Shown here: positions 1 to 6,636 of the stretch, piece after piece
How positions within the stretch are numbered: the stretch's first letter is position 1
Layout of the letters: every line of letters starts with the position of its first letter
Assembly (NCBI GenBank): GCA_900549055.1
Contig: URNB01000016.1
Span: 1 to 29,897 of the forward strand
Direction: 5' to 3'
DNA: 29,897 nt
DNA from: an uncultured Oscillospiraceae bacterium
GTDB taxonomy: Bacteria; Bacillota; Clostridia; Oscillospirales; Acutalibacteraceae
Program-made: the position numbers and the translations under genes
Notes under the pieces: model-generated
Databases searched by the model: none
What the model saw: the letters and a program-made list of their open reading frames with translations, nothing else
Told to the model about the DNA's origin: nothing

Positions 1-48
1 CCAACATGCTCGGGTTAAGGTACTTTTGAATTGTTCAGCAGGCATTAA
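1..48 (-). repeat. Partial inverted copy of the hairpin-array repeat end
   Basis: Bases 4-48 are, in reverse complement, identical to the left end of the repeat at 3225-3269 (about 45 bp; only an outermost base differs). The segment contains TTTTGAATTGTTCAG, one arm of the first hairpin of that element. The matching arm and the rest of the element would lie before base 1, so this copy is cut by the window edge. The copy sits immediately after the mrp terminator and points away from the genes. Confidence 0.85.
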
Positions 49-98
49 AATAAAACCGACTCCCCTCGGCTTAAAGCCGGGCAGAGCCGATTTTATTT
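48..98 (-). terminator. Intrinsic terminator after mrp
   Basis: On the minus strand, just past the mrp stop codon, two arms of about 23 nt (76-98 and 48-70) pair around a short loop, with a few mismatches and a G-U pair. The 3' side runs into a T-rich stretch (GGTTTTATTTTAA). Position and shape fit a factor-independent terminator for the xylanase-MBL-mrp transcription unit. It abuts the repeat fragment at the window start. Confidence 0.6.
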
Positions 99-101
99 GT
101 G

Positions 102-941
102 TTATGAAAATTTTTTATCAATTTCCTTTGCGGCGGCTTCAAGAGCCGTGCAGGTGAATTTTTCAAACTCGCCGTTATCCACCAGCTGCGCCAAATCAGG
201 GTCAATAGGCAGCTCCGCCAAAAGCGGAAGACCCAGCTCCTCTGCGGCGGCGCCGCTCCCCTTTCCGAAAAGACGGAGCTTTTTGCCGCAATCGGGACAT
301 ACCGCATAGCTCATATTTTCAATAAGTCCCAAAACCGGAATGTCCATCATTTTCGCCATATTATAAGCCTTTCTTACAATAAGCGACACCAAATCCTGCG
401 GGGAGGTCACTATGACCGCGCCGTCGATCGGTATTGACTGAAAAACAGTCAGCGGAACATCCCCTGTGCCGGGCGGGCAGTCGATTATCAGATAATCGAG
501 GTCTCCCCAAACCACGTCCTGCCAAAACTGCTTTACCGCTCCCGCAATAACGGGGCCGCGCCAAAGCACCGGCATATCGCCCTCCTCAAGCAAAAGATTT
601 ATCGACATCACCTTAATGCCCGTTTCGGTTTCCGCGGGAAGAATGCCGATTTCATTCTGATATGCGCGCGAGCGTATTCCGAAGGTTTTAGGGATAGACG
701 GGCCTGTTATGTCCGCATCGAGAATGCCGACATTTCGCCCCATTCTTTTAAGCAGCACCGCAAGCATTGAAGCGGTCATGGATTTTCCCACTCCGCCCTT
801 GCCGCTGACAACCGCCAAAACGTGCTTTATGTTATTGTATTCTCCGGTAGGCTCAATAAGGCTTTGGCTCTCACGCGAAGCACAGCTTTCACCGCAGGAC
901 GCGCAATTGCCCGAGCAGCCGGTGTTTTTTTCTTCAGACAT
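102..941 (-). CDS. mrp: Mrp/NBP35-family P-loop ATPase (Fe-S cluster carrier)
   Basis: The 279-residue protein belongs to the Mrp/ApbC/NBP35 family, cytosolic ATPases thought to bind and hand on Fe-S clusters to apoproteins. Visible features are an N-terminal cysteine cluster (C9, C13, C16, C20), a deviant Walker A motif SGKGGVGKS near residues 46-54, a GILDADITGPS switch region, IIDCPPGTGD near 152-161, and the family CxxC pair CPDC at about 215-218. An in-frame extension to 989 exists, but GGAG lies 9 nt before the ATG at 941, which I take as the start; the ATG at 947 is possible. It follows the MBL-fold gene by about 70 bp on the same strand and is the last gene before a terminator. The family assignment is firm; the client proteins are unknown. 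Confidence 0.93.
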   Translation of the reverse strand: MSEEKNTGCSGNCASCGESCASRESQSLIEPTGEYNNIKHVLAVVSGKGGVGKSMTASMLAVLLKRMGRNVGILDADITGPSIPKTFGIRSRAYQNEIGILPAETETGIKVMSINLLLEEGDMPVLWRGPVIAGAVKQFWQDVVWGDLDYLIIDCPPGTGDVPLTVFQSIPIDGAVIVTSPQDLVSLIVRKAYNMAKMMDIPVLGLIENMSYAVCPDCGKKLRLFGKGSGAAAEELGLPLLAELPIDPDLAQLVDNGEFEKFTCTALEAAAKEIDKKFS

Positions 942-1011
942 TTTCATTTTCTCCGTTTCTGTTTGTTTTATCTGAATCAAGTATACCACTTTTTATCGGA
1001 GATATCAATAG

Positions 1012-1683
1012 CTATTCAAGGTCATATTCTCTGTTAAATTCAAGCGTTTTGCCGCCTCTTATATTATCCGTAAACAGGGCGGGATTTTCGGAGTTGGACT
1101 CAAACATATCATAATGATTGGGTATGTTTACCGCCGCGCCGATTTTCTCGGCAGTTATGAGCGCCTCTTTAACGTTCATATTCCCAAGCCTGCCGTTTAT
1201 ACAAATAAAGGTGTAATCGGGCTTATATTCCGCTATGCCGAAAAGCTTTTCGTTAAAAAGCGTATCGCCGCTGAAATATAGGGTCTTGCCCTCTGCCCTT
1301 ACAATAAGCCCGAACGCCTCAACCGTGTGGTCGGCAAAAACCGCCGTTATATTAAAATCGCCTACGGTTATGCTGTCCCCCGTGTTCAGCGCTTTGACAT
1401 TGGTTCTGCCAAGCCTTAAAAGCTCGGCTTTTCCCTCATTTGTGGTAATATAAAACTGATTTTCGTTTATCTTTTCCACCGTGTCGGGGTCTAAATGGTC
1501 AAGGTGATTGTGGGTGCATATAACCGCGTCGCAATTTATATCTTCGGGGTTTATCGGTATCGGCAATGTCCGCGGTCTGTTCGCCACACGGTTAACGCTG
1601 TCGGAAAGATAAGGGTCTATCACAATTTCGGTATTGCCGCTTTTTAATATATATCCGCTTTGCCCTAAAAACCGTATTTTCAT
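1012..1683 (-). CDS. MBL-fold metal-dependent hydrolase (UlaG/UPF0173-like)
   Basis: A 223-residue metallo-beta-lactamase-fold protein without a signal peptide. The metal ligands are recognisable: THNHLDHLD (H58, H60, D62, H63), DH at about 118-119, SGD with D140, and NHYD with H190. The compact size and the opening MKIRFLGQSGY resemble UlaG/UPF0173-like hydrolases, which act on phosphorylated sugar lactones or on unidentified esters. The substrate here cannot be told. The start ATG overlaps the stop of a decayed short-chain dehydrogenase (ATGA), suggesting that the two were once translationally coupled. It is cotranscribed upstream of mrp. An annotation as a beta-lactamase would be wrong, since the sequence shows only the shared fold. 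Confidence 0.85.
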   Translation of the reverse strand: MKIRFLGQSGYILKSGNTEIVIDPYLSDSVNRVANRPRTLPIPINPEDINCDAVICTHNHLDHLDPDTVEKINENQFYITTNEGKAELLRLGRTNVKALNTGDSITVGDFNITAVFADHTVEAFGLIVRAEGKTLYFSGDTLFNEKLFGIAEYKPDYTFICINGRLGNMNVKEALITAEKIGAAVNIPNHYDMFESNSENPALFTDNIRGGKTLEFNREYDLE

Positions 1684-1840
1684 TGTACACTTTTTCCCCC
1701 GTCAACATAAATGCTCTGCCCCGTTATATACCGTCCCTCATCCGAGCATAAAAGGCTTACCGTGCCCGCGCAGTGGACTATCATCTTATAGCCGTCCCCT
1801 TGCAAGCCTTATCGCTGTTGCTCTGCCCAGTGTGACATTG
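1680..1840 (-). pseudogene. Remnant of a short-chain dehydrogenase/reductase (FabG-like)
   Basis: Between the xylanase stop and the MBL gene, minus-strand translation gives an SDR-like N-terminal piece (VTLGRATAIRLA). After a one-base frame change it gives GYKMIVHCAG, fused directly to a typical SDR C-terminus (TVSLLCSDEGRYITGQ, then SIYVDGGKSVQ and a stop). The family normally has about 250 residues; only about 50 are left. The Gly-rich loop is damaged and the whole middle, including the catalytic Tyr-x-x-x-Lys, is gone. The stop TGA overlaps the ATG of the next gene, as expected for a former operon member. I read it as an internally deleted, frameshifted pseudogene. Confidence 0.75.
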
Positions 1841-1849
1841 CAAAACCAC

Positions 1850-3199
1850 TCAAAGTATTATTTCGTTTACCGCAGAGCCGTCCTTGTGTATACCGAATTC
1901 GGCGGTGAAATCCTTGCCCGAAGCGGTATAACCTCCGTAAAATCCGCGGAATTCGATATAGCCGCTTTCATCGGTAACAGCCTCTAAATCGGTATGCCAT
2001 ACCTCGTTTATAAGCGTATGAAGCCTTAAAGCAGACTTTTTAGGTGTCAGATCATGATGCCAAAGACCGCCGCGGCATTTGTTCTCGTTCCAGTCGCCCG
2101 AGCCGTCGTCATAGGCATAGCCGTCGGGAACGTTCCAGTAAACTATATCCTGCATAGCGGGGTGGCTGAACCATACGCTGTAAAGCAATTCAATCAGATC
2201 CGCCTGCAGCTCCTCATCCTCCTCGGTCTCGCCGAAGGTCGGCAAGGTAACCTCGGTCATTTCAAGCGGCAGACCGAGCTCTGCAATAACATCAAGTCCC
2301 TTAAGTATTTTCGCGGGATCAACCATAGGATCGCCGCACCTTACAGCATTTTCATAGGCTTCCTCGGTTTTACAGGTTGCACCGGTGAAAATATGGTGCT
2401 GTAAGCCGAGCTTGTCAATTCCCGCACCGCTTTTAAGCGCATTTTCCACCATCATAAAAAAGCTGCTGCGGTATTTTGCCCGACTTAAATCAACCAGCGG
2501 ATTCCCTTCATTTATAATAAGTGTATCATTCGGGAAATATTTTCTCGCCAAAGCAAACGCCCATTCTATTATATCACGCTTACTGCTGATTGCGCTTTTA
2601 TAGCTCCATCCTTGCTCGCAGAGCAGCTCATTGATAACCTCAAATTCAAGCAGCCTTCCGGCAAAGCGCTCGGAAATCTGCCTGAAGCGCTCCTCATAAA
2701 GCCTTTCCATCCCGCGCATATCGCCGCGCGGCAGCCACTCAGGAATGAATTTATCGTAAACCAGGCAGTGCAGCTTCGGCATTATGCCGTTTTCCTCACA
2801 GTATTCCGTGCAAAGCTCGGGCGAGGGTCTGCGCCACACCTTCGGGCTGTTTTTATCATAACGCGGCTTACCCTCTTCCGGCTCAAGACCGTCCCAATAA
2901 AACGGAACGGTTGCAAGGTTAAAGTATTTTTTAAATTCCCCGCGGTATCTTCGGTTATACTCTTCGCTGTCGAATTCATCAAGCATAAAAATGTTTGCAC
3001 CGAAGCCGAAATCATGTGATGTCTGATTAATCCTCACTTTGATATTTTTTAAAGGCTTCCCGTCCGCGCCGATGAAGCGGAGCTTACACGGGCGCTTTCG
3101 GTATTTCTCTATATCATTTTTAACTCTGCCGTCAAGCAGCGCGCGGTTTTCCTCTGCCGCCTTCAACCATATTTTTCTGTTCTCTGCCGGATCCGACAT
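1850..3199 (-). CDS. GH10 family endo-1,4-beta-xylanase, cytoplasmic
   Basis: The 449-residue protein has the glycoside hydrolase family 10 barrel. The likely acid/base is E191 in EVINELLCEQG, and the likely nucleophile is E316 in LEMTEVTLP, the usual NE...TE pairing. Other family features include FGFGANIF at about 65-71, PKLHCLVYD, GLQHHI and a C-terminal WNVPDGY block. There is no signal peptide or binding module, so it probably acts inside the cell on imported xylo-oligosaccharides. A GTG at 3208 is in frame, but AGGTGA sits correctly for the ATG at 3199. Upstream lies a 263-bp hairpin array that separates the gene from any promoter to its right. No xylose transporter or xylosidase is in view. 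An exo-acting or non-xylan specificity cannot be excluded. Confidence 0.88.
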   Translation of the reverse strand: MSDPAENRKIWLKAAEENRALLDGRVKNDIEKYRKRPCKLRFIGADGKPLKNIKVRINQTSHDFGFGANIFMLDEFDSEEYNRRYRGEFKKYFNLATVPFYWDGLEPEEGKPRYDKNSPKVWRRPSPELCTEYCEENGIMPKLHCLVYDKFIPEWLPRGDMRGMERLYEERFRQISERFAGRLLEFEVINELLCEQGWSYKSAISSKRDIIEWAFALARKYFPNDTLIINEGNPLVDLSRAKYRSSFFMMVENALKSGAGIDKLGLQHHIFTGATCKTEEAYENAVRCGDPMVDPAKILKGLDVIAELGLPLEMTEVTLPTFGETEEDEELQADLIELLYSVWFSHPAMQDIVYWNVPDGYAYDDGSGDWNENKCRGGLWHHDLTPKKSALRLHTLINEVWHTDLEAVTDESGYIEFRGFYGGYTASGKDFTAEFGIHKDGSAVNEIIL

Positions 3200-3223
3200 A
3201 AGCCTCACCTACAAAATTTTATA

Positions 3224-3486
3224 ATTAATGCCTGCTGAACAATTCAAAAGTACCTTAACCCGAGCATGTCGGTATAAACTTTTGAATTGTTCAGGTGCAA
3301 GGTTTTTGCGCAATTTTGCGAAAAAACCTTGCACTTTAAAAAGAATCACATTTTGATTCTTTTTAAAATCAGGCGACAATCAATGGATACTGACGGTCAA
3401 AACAAAGGTTTTGACCCATAAAATCGAGATTTTAACTCGATTTTATATAATTGCATTTGCTAATGCAATTATTCATCAGACATTAA
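3224..3486. repeat. MITE-like array of six consecutive hairpins with terminal inverted repeats
   Basis: Nearly every base belongs to a perfect or near-perfect hairpin: A 3235-3251/3278-3294 (17-bp arms); B 3295-3307/3322-3334 (13 bp); C 3335-3348/3354-3367 (14 bp); D 3395-3403/3408-3416 (9 bp); E 3418-3428/3436-3446 (11 bp); F 3447-3456/3463-3472 (10 bp). The outer ends (3224-3239 and 3471-3486) are inverted repeats matching at 14 of 16 bases and are bordered by TTAA on both sides, which could be a target duplication. There is no ORF. A second, inverted copy begins at base 48. This suggests a non-autonomous mobile repeat, or a structured RNA/DNA element, in the leader of the xylanase gene. 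Its mobility and function are inferred. Confidence 0.7.
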
Positions 3487-3603
3487 TTAACCTTTAGTAT
3501 CGCAAAAAACAACCTCTGATTTCATTATAACATTTTGCGTGAGTTTTTCATCAACTATATTACTTTATTTGCAAACTATTTTACGATTTAATGCTTTTGA
3601 CTT
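3487..3603 (-). promoter_or_regulatory. Intergenic stretch with a weak candidate minus-strand promoter
   Basis: This AT-rich gap lies between the transporter stop and the hairpin array. It holds no ORF. A TATAAT on the minus strand (3529-3524) with TTGATG at 3554-3549 gives a 19-bp spacer, longer than ideal. If real, it would transcribe through the hairpin array into the xylanase gene, giving a leader of more than 300 nt. Confidence 0.3.
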
Positions 3604-4491
3604 TTAAAACAGCTTTATCATTATCATTGAGCATATGCCTATGATTACGCCCAAAATGCTGTAAACCGAAAGCTTTTCCTTATATATCGCCGCCGCCGCG
3701 AGAGTGGATATTATAGTTCCGCCGCCGTTTATGAAGGTGAACAGGAACACCGGCGGCAGGAGTGCGGTCAGCTTTGTTGCAAACTGGTTTATAACAAACA
3801 CCGCCGCCGCAAGTGCGATTCCGCAGATATAAAGCGTTTTCCCGAGTTTCAAATCTTCACTCTTGTATTTTTCGGATTTACCCATGGCAAACGCCGTCGG
3901 CAGCCCTGCCGCCGCCACCGATCCGAAGGACAGAAACGAAAACAGGCTTATGCTGCCGTTCGGCACATAATAGGTATACATCTGCTGCGCGAGCATTGTA
4001 AGCCCGTTTGCAAGCATTGCTCCTATGAGCAAAAGAAGTGTCTTAAGGCTGAAGCCGTTATATGTATTTTTTGAATTTTTTATAAGCAGCCATGCGGAAA
4101 CGAAAAATATCGCCGTGCCCACGCCCTGCAAAATGCTCACGGGCTGACCGAACAAAAAGACCCCCGCAATTATCGGCACAAGCAGCCCCGCCGTTCCGAA
4201 CATCGAAACCAGGCTGACCGTACCGCTTTTCATTCCGTATATGCTGAAAAATGTACTGAAAAAGAGCGACACGCCCGACAAAAGCGCAATTCCCAGGGTC
4301 GGCAGATCGATTTTCAGATTTGACATATCCGCCAGCAGTAAAATGAGCCCCAAAGCCGCAGATACGGAATATTGATAAGCCGTATACTTTACGGTCAGAA
4401 CGATATTATTTGCTTCGTTGCTTGAAAGCTTACTGAAAACCGCCTGCACAACGCGGGCGGCAAGAATAGAAAAAAGATAAACATAAATCAT
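3604..4491 (-). CDS. EamA/DMT-superfamily transporter
   Basis: A 295-residue integral membrane protein of about ten hydrophobic segments arranged as two similar halves, the pattern of the drug/metabolite transporter (EamA) superfamily. Indicative segments are YGMKSGTVSLVSMFGTAGLL in the first half and LFTFINGGGTIISTLAAAA in the second. The family exports or imports small metabolites, amino acids, sugars or nucleosides; the substrate cannot be read from the sequence. The ATG at 4491 has GGGGGAA 6 nt upstream. It is divergent from a LacI-type regulator with about 100 bp between the starts, so that regulator may control it. No clear terminator follows, although the hairpin array lies downstream. 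Confidence 0.82.
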   Translation of the reverse strand: MIYVYLFSILAARVVQAVFSKLSSNEANNIVLTVKYTAYQYSVSAALGLILLLADMSNLKIDLPTLGIALLSGVSLFFSTFFSIYGMKSGTVSLVSMFGTAGLLVPIIAGVFLFGQPVSILQGVGTAIFFVSAWLLIKNSKNTYNGFSLKTLLLLIGAMLANGLTMLAQQMYTYYVPNGSISLFSFLSFGSVAAAGLPTAFAMGKSEKYKSEDLKLGKTLYICGIALAAAVFVINQFATKLTALLPPVFLFTFINGGGTIISTLAAAAIYKEKLSVYSILGVIIGICSMIMIKLF

Positions 4492-4513
4492 ATTGACATT
4501 CCCCCGAAATGTT

Positions 4514-4529
4514 TGCTATTATAATAGCA
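4514..4529. promoter_or_regulatory. Perfect 16-bp palindrome, candidate operator between divergent genes
   Basis: TGCTATTATAATAGCA is a perfect palindrome in the space between the EamA gene and the lacI-type gene. It contains a TATAAT reading on both strands, so a bound dimer would block a -10 element. LacI-family dimers commonly bind even palindromes near divergent promoters, though the usual central CG is absent. The -35 elements are not convincing: TTGACA at 4493-4498 is 21 bp from the TATAAT. Confidence 0.45.
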
Positions 4530-4593
4530 TAGCACGCATTTACTTTCAATAAATTGCGCGCCGAAAAATTTTCGGTTTTCGGAAGTGAAAATA

Positions 4594-5562
4594 ATGACTC
4601 TTTCAAGGCTTGCAAAGCTGGCAAATGTAGCGGTTTCAACCGCCTCAAAGGCGTTTTCAATGAGCAGCGACATAAACGAGCAGACACGCGAGGAAATTTT
4701 CAGGGTCGCCAGAGAAAACGGCTGCTTTAAAAAGTTTTTTAATGCGAAATACCCCAAATTCACAGTCGCACTCATCTGTCCCGAGGTGCACAGCCAGCAT
4801 TATTCCGAGTTATGCTTTGCACTGCAGCGCCGTCTTCAGGCGGGAGGCTGTGAGCTTTGCATATCATCAAGCAATTTTTCCGCAGAGGCTGCCGCCGACC
4901 GATTGGATTATTACGAAAAATACTCTTCAACCGACGCGATAATTCTTATAGACGCGCCGGGCACGGTGCTCGCGCCTCACGAAACTCCGATTGTGGCTGT
5001 GGGCGGCGAGGTTAAAAACGCCGACGCGGTTATAACCCTTGATTATGAGCCTGCCTTAAGGGAAGCGCTGCTTTATTTTAAAAAATCAGGGCTTTCGGGC
5101 ATAGGCTTTATAGGTGAAGCACGCACCGTTTCAAAGCTTGCCGCATTCAAAAGGAATATGAACGGAATTTTCGGCGGCGACTTTGAAAAATACATATCCG
5201 TAAGCGAACTCCGCTTTGAAAAAGGCGGATATGCGGCGGCAAAGGCGCTTTATCAGCGCGGCTCTCTGCCCGACGCGCTCATCTGCGCTTATGACGATCT
5301 GGCGCTCGGAGCAATGCGTTTCTTTTACGAAAACGGTATTTCCGTACCCGAAAGAATAAAAATAATCGGAATGGACAACATACCCCACTCCGAATATTTT
5401 GCGCCCAGCCTTTCCGCAATTGACTTTATGAACGAGGACATAGCCTCTGCGGCGGCTGAAAGCGTTTTTGAAATTTTAAACGGAAAGACCCCGAAAACGG
5501 AGCGCAATTTTAAAGCAAGGCTCATTCTGCGTGAATCATCGGCGAATAAGCCTATAGGATAG
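4594..5562 (+). CDS. LacI-family transcriptional regulator
   Basis: A 322-residue protein with an N-terminal LacI helix-turn-helix (LSRLAKLANVAVSTASKAFS at about residues 3-22, then the hinge-side helix TREEIFRVARENG) and a periplasmic-binding-protein-like effector domain (FTVALICPEV, DALICAYDDLALGAMRF, IIGMDNIPHSEYFAPSLSAI). The family binds a small ligand, usually a sugar or nucleoside, and represses or activates nearby genes. A GTG at 4585 is in frame, but GGAAG at 4581-4585 fits the ATG at 4594. The hinge LxxALxxRLQ region is poorly conserved. It is divergent from the EamA transporter and ends 10 bp before the convergent dut gene. The ligand is unknown. Confidence 0.88.
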   Translation: MTLSRLAKLANVAVSTASKAFSMSSDINEQTREEIFRVARENGCFKKFFNAKYPKFTVALICPEVHSQHYSELCFALQRRLQAGGCELCISSSNFSAEAAADRLDYYEKYSSTDAIILIDAPGTVLAPHETPIVAVGGEVKNADAVITLDYEPALREALLYFKKSGLSGIGFIGEARTVSKLAAFKRNMNGIFGGDFEKYISVSELRFEKGGYAAAKALYQRGSLPDALICAYDDLALGAMRFFYENGISVPERIKIIGMDNIPHSEYFAPSLSAIDFMNEDIASAAAESVFEILNGKTPKTERNFKARLILRESSANKPIG

Positions 5563-5572
5563 ACAAAATTGT

Positions 5573-6010
5573 TCAGCTTCCCGTAGAGCCGAAGCCACCC
5601 TCTCCGCGCACGGTGTCGGAAAGCTCGTCCGTCTCGGTAAATTCCGCCCTTAAAAACGGGGTGATAACCAGCTGGGCTATTCTCTCTCCGTCGGCAATTT
5701 CCTGCACAGCGTCCGAATGATTATGGAGCGACACCATGATTTCGCCGCGGTAATCGCTGTCAATAACTCCTACCTTGTTTGCAGGCGCCAAGCCGCGCTT
5801 TGTGGCTATACCGCTTCGGGCATATATGAGCCCTGCGTAGCCTTCGGGAATTTCAACCGCAAAGCCCGTGTGGATCATTACGGTCTCATCCGGAGCTATG
5901 CTTACCGTTTCGCCGTTTGTCAGCGCGTAAATATCCGCTCCCGCAGCCGAAAGCGAGCCGTAGGTCGGGGCGTGCGCGTTTTTATCGAGCTTTTTGAAAT
6001 TTACCTTCAT
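5573..6010 (-). CDS. dut: dUTP diphosphatase
   Basis: A 145-residue trimeric-type dUTPase that hydrolyses dUTP to dUMP and pyrophosphate, keeping uracil out of DNA and supplying the dTMP precursor. The five family motifs are visible in order: AGADIYA, ARSGIA, the uracil-binding block NKVGVIDSDYRGEI, GERIAQLVI, and the C-terminal arginine/Gly-rich lid RGEGGFGSTG. An upstream in-frame ATG at 6019 sits directly against the AAAGGA ribosome site, so the ATG at 6010 (9-nt spacing) is preferred. It is the third gene of an nrdD-nrdG-dut cluster, which makes sense because ribonucleotide reduction produces deoxyuridine nucleotides. Confidence 0.95.
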   Translation of the reverse strand: MKVNFKKLDKNAHAPTYGSLSAAGADIYALTNGETVSIAPDETVMIHTGFAVEIPEGYAGLIYARSGIATKRGLAPANKVGVIDSDYRGEIMVSLHNHSDAVQEIADGERIAQLVITPFLRAEFTETDELSDTVRGEGGFGSTGS

Positions 6011-6028
6011 TTTTATCATTCCTTTAAT

Positions 6029-6568
6029 TTATTCGTAAATATTTCCGCTGCCGACAGCTCTTTCCCAAACGCCTTCAAGCCAAACGACATTACCGGCTTC
6101 AAGCGTTTTTTTTATATCTATTATGCGTTGATTTGAAGAGCCGCGGAAGATAAGCGCGGGGCTTTTCTTTTCTTCTATAAATTTTCCGTCCACCAAAACA
6201 TCGATATATCCGAGCATTTCCCGCGCCGAATCATCGTTCAGTCCTTCAAATTCAAAGCCGGTGTAGCACCAAACGCTTTTTTCGGGGAATTCCTTTTTCA
6301 CCGTTTTTAAAAATTCGGTGAGCGCGGGTCGGTTTTCGGGCTCAAAGGGCTCGCCGCCCAAAAGCGACAGCCCGGTTATATATTCGGCAGACATGGCGTT
6401 CAATATTTCACGCTCGGTGCTTTCCGTAAACGGTTTACCGTAAGAAAAATCCCATGCCTCTTTATTAAAGCAGTTTTTGCACCTGTGGCGGCAGCCGCTC
6501 ACAAAAAGCGAAACGCGGACGCCCGGTCCGTTTGCAATATCAAATTTTTTAAGCGCCGCGTAATTCAT
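6029..6568 (-). CDS. nrdG: Anaerobic ribonucleotide reductase activating protein (radical SAM)
   Basis: The 179-residue radical SAM enzyme carries the 4Fe-4S motif CRHRCKNC (CxxxCxxC) near residues 26-33, preceded by the NGPGVRVSLFVSGC block typical of NrdG and other glycyl-radical activases. It cleaves S-adenosylmethionine and installs the glycyl radical on NrdD. SAM-binding features LLGGEPFE and WCYTGFEFE follow. It lies 68 bp downstream of nrdD and 18 bp upstream of dut. A hairpin in the nrdD-nrdG gap may tune its level relative to nrdD. Identity is secure given the neighbour. Confidence 0.95.
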   Translation of the reverse strand: MNYAALKKFDIANGPGVRVSLFVSGCRHRCKNCFNKEAWDFSYGKPFTESTEREILNAMSAEYITGLSLLGGEPFEPENRPALTEFLKTVKKEFPEKSVWCYTGFEFEGLNDDSAREMLGYIDVLVDGKFIEEKKSPALIFRGSSNQRIIDIKKTLEAGNVVWLEGVWERAVGSGNIYE

Positions 6569-6593
6569 TATAAAACCTCTGTGACAGTATTAA

Positions 6594-6615
6594 GGGACGG
6601 TGCAAAGCACCGCCC
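6594..6615. other. Hairpin between nrdD and nrdG
   Basis: GGGACGGTGC and GCACCGCCC pair around AAA with one bulged base. On the plus strand the stem is followed by TTTTTTAATTT, as in an intrinsic terminator, but the genes here run on the minus strand, where only TTAATA follows. It may be an mRNA stability or partial attenuation element within the operon, or it may stop antisense transcription. Confidence 0.5.
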
Positions 6616-6636
6616 TTTTTTAATTTGAATTGAAAA

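Noticed and set aside
1012..1683. MBL-fold gene as a beta-lactamase resistance gene
   Set aside because: Only the metal-binding fold is shared; size, lack of a signal peptide and motif spacing fit cytosolic UlaG/UPF0173-like hydrolases.
3224..3486. Hairpin array as a CRISPR array or integron attC series
   Set aside because: The stems differ in sequence from one another, so there are no identical repeats with spacers, and no cas or integron integrase gene is near.
6594..6615. Hairpin as the end of the nrdD transcript
   Set aside because: The T-run is on the plus-strand side; on the transcribed strand the stem is followed by mixed sequence, and nrdG/dut clearly belong with nrdD.
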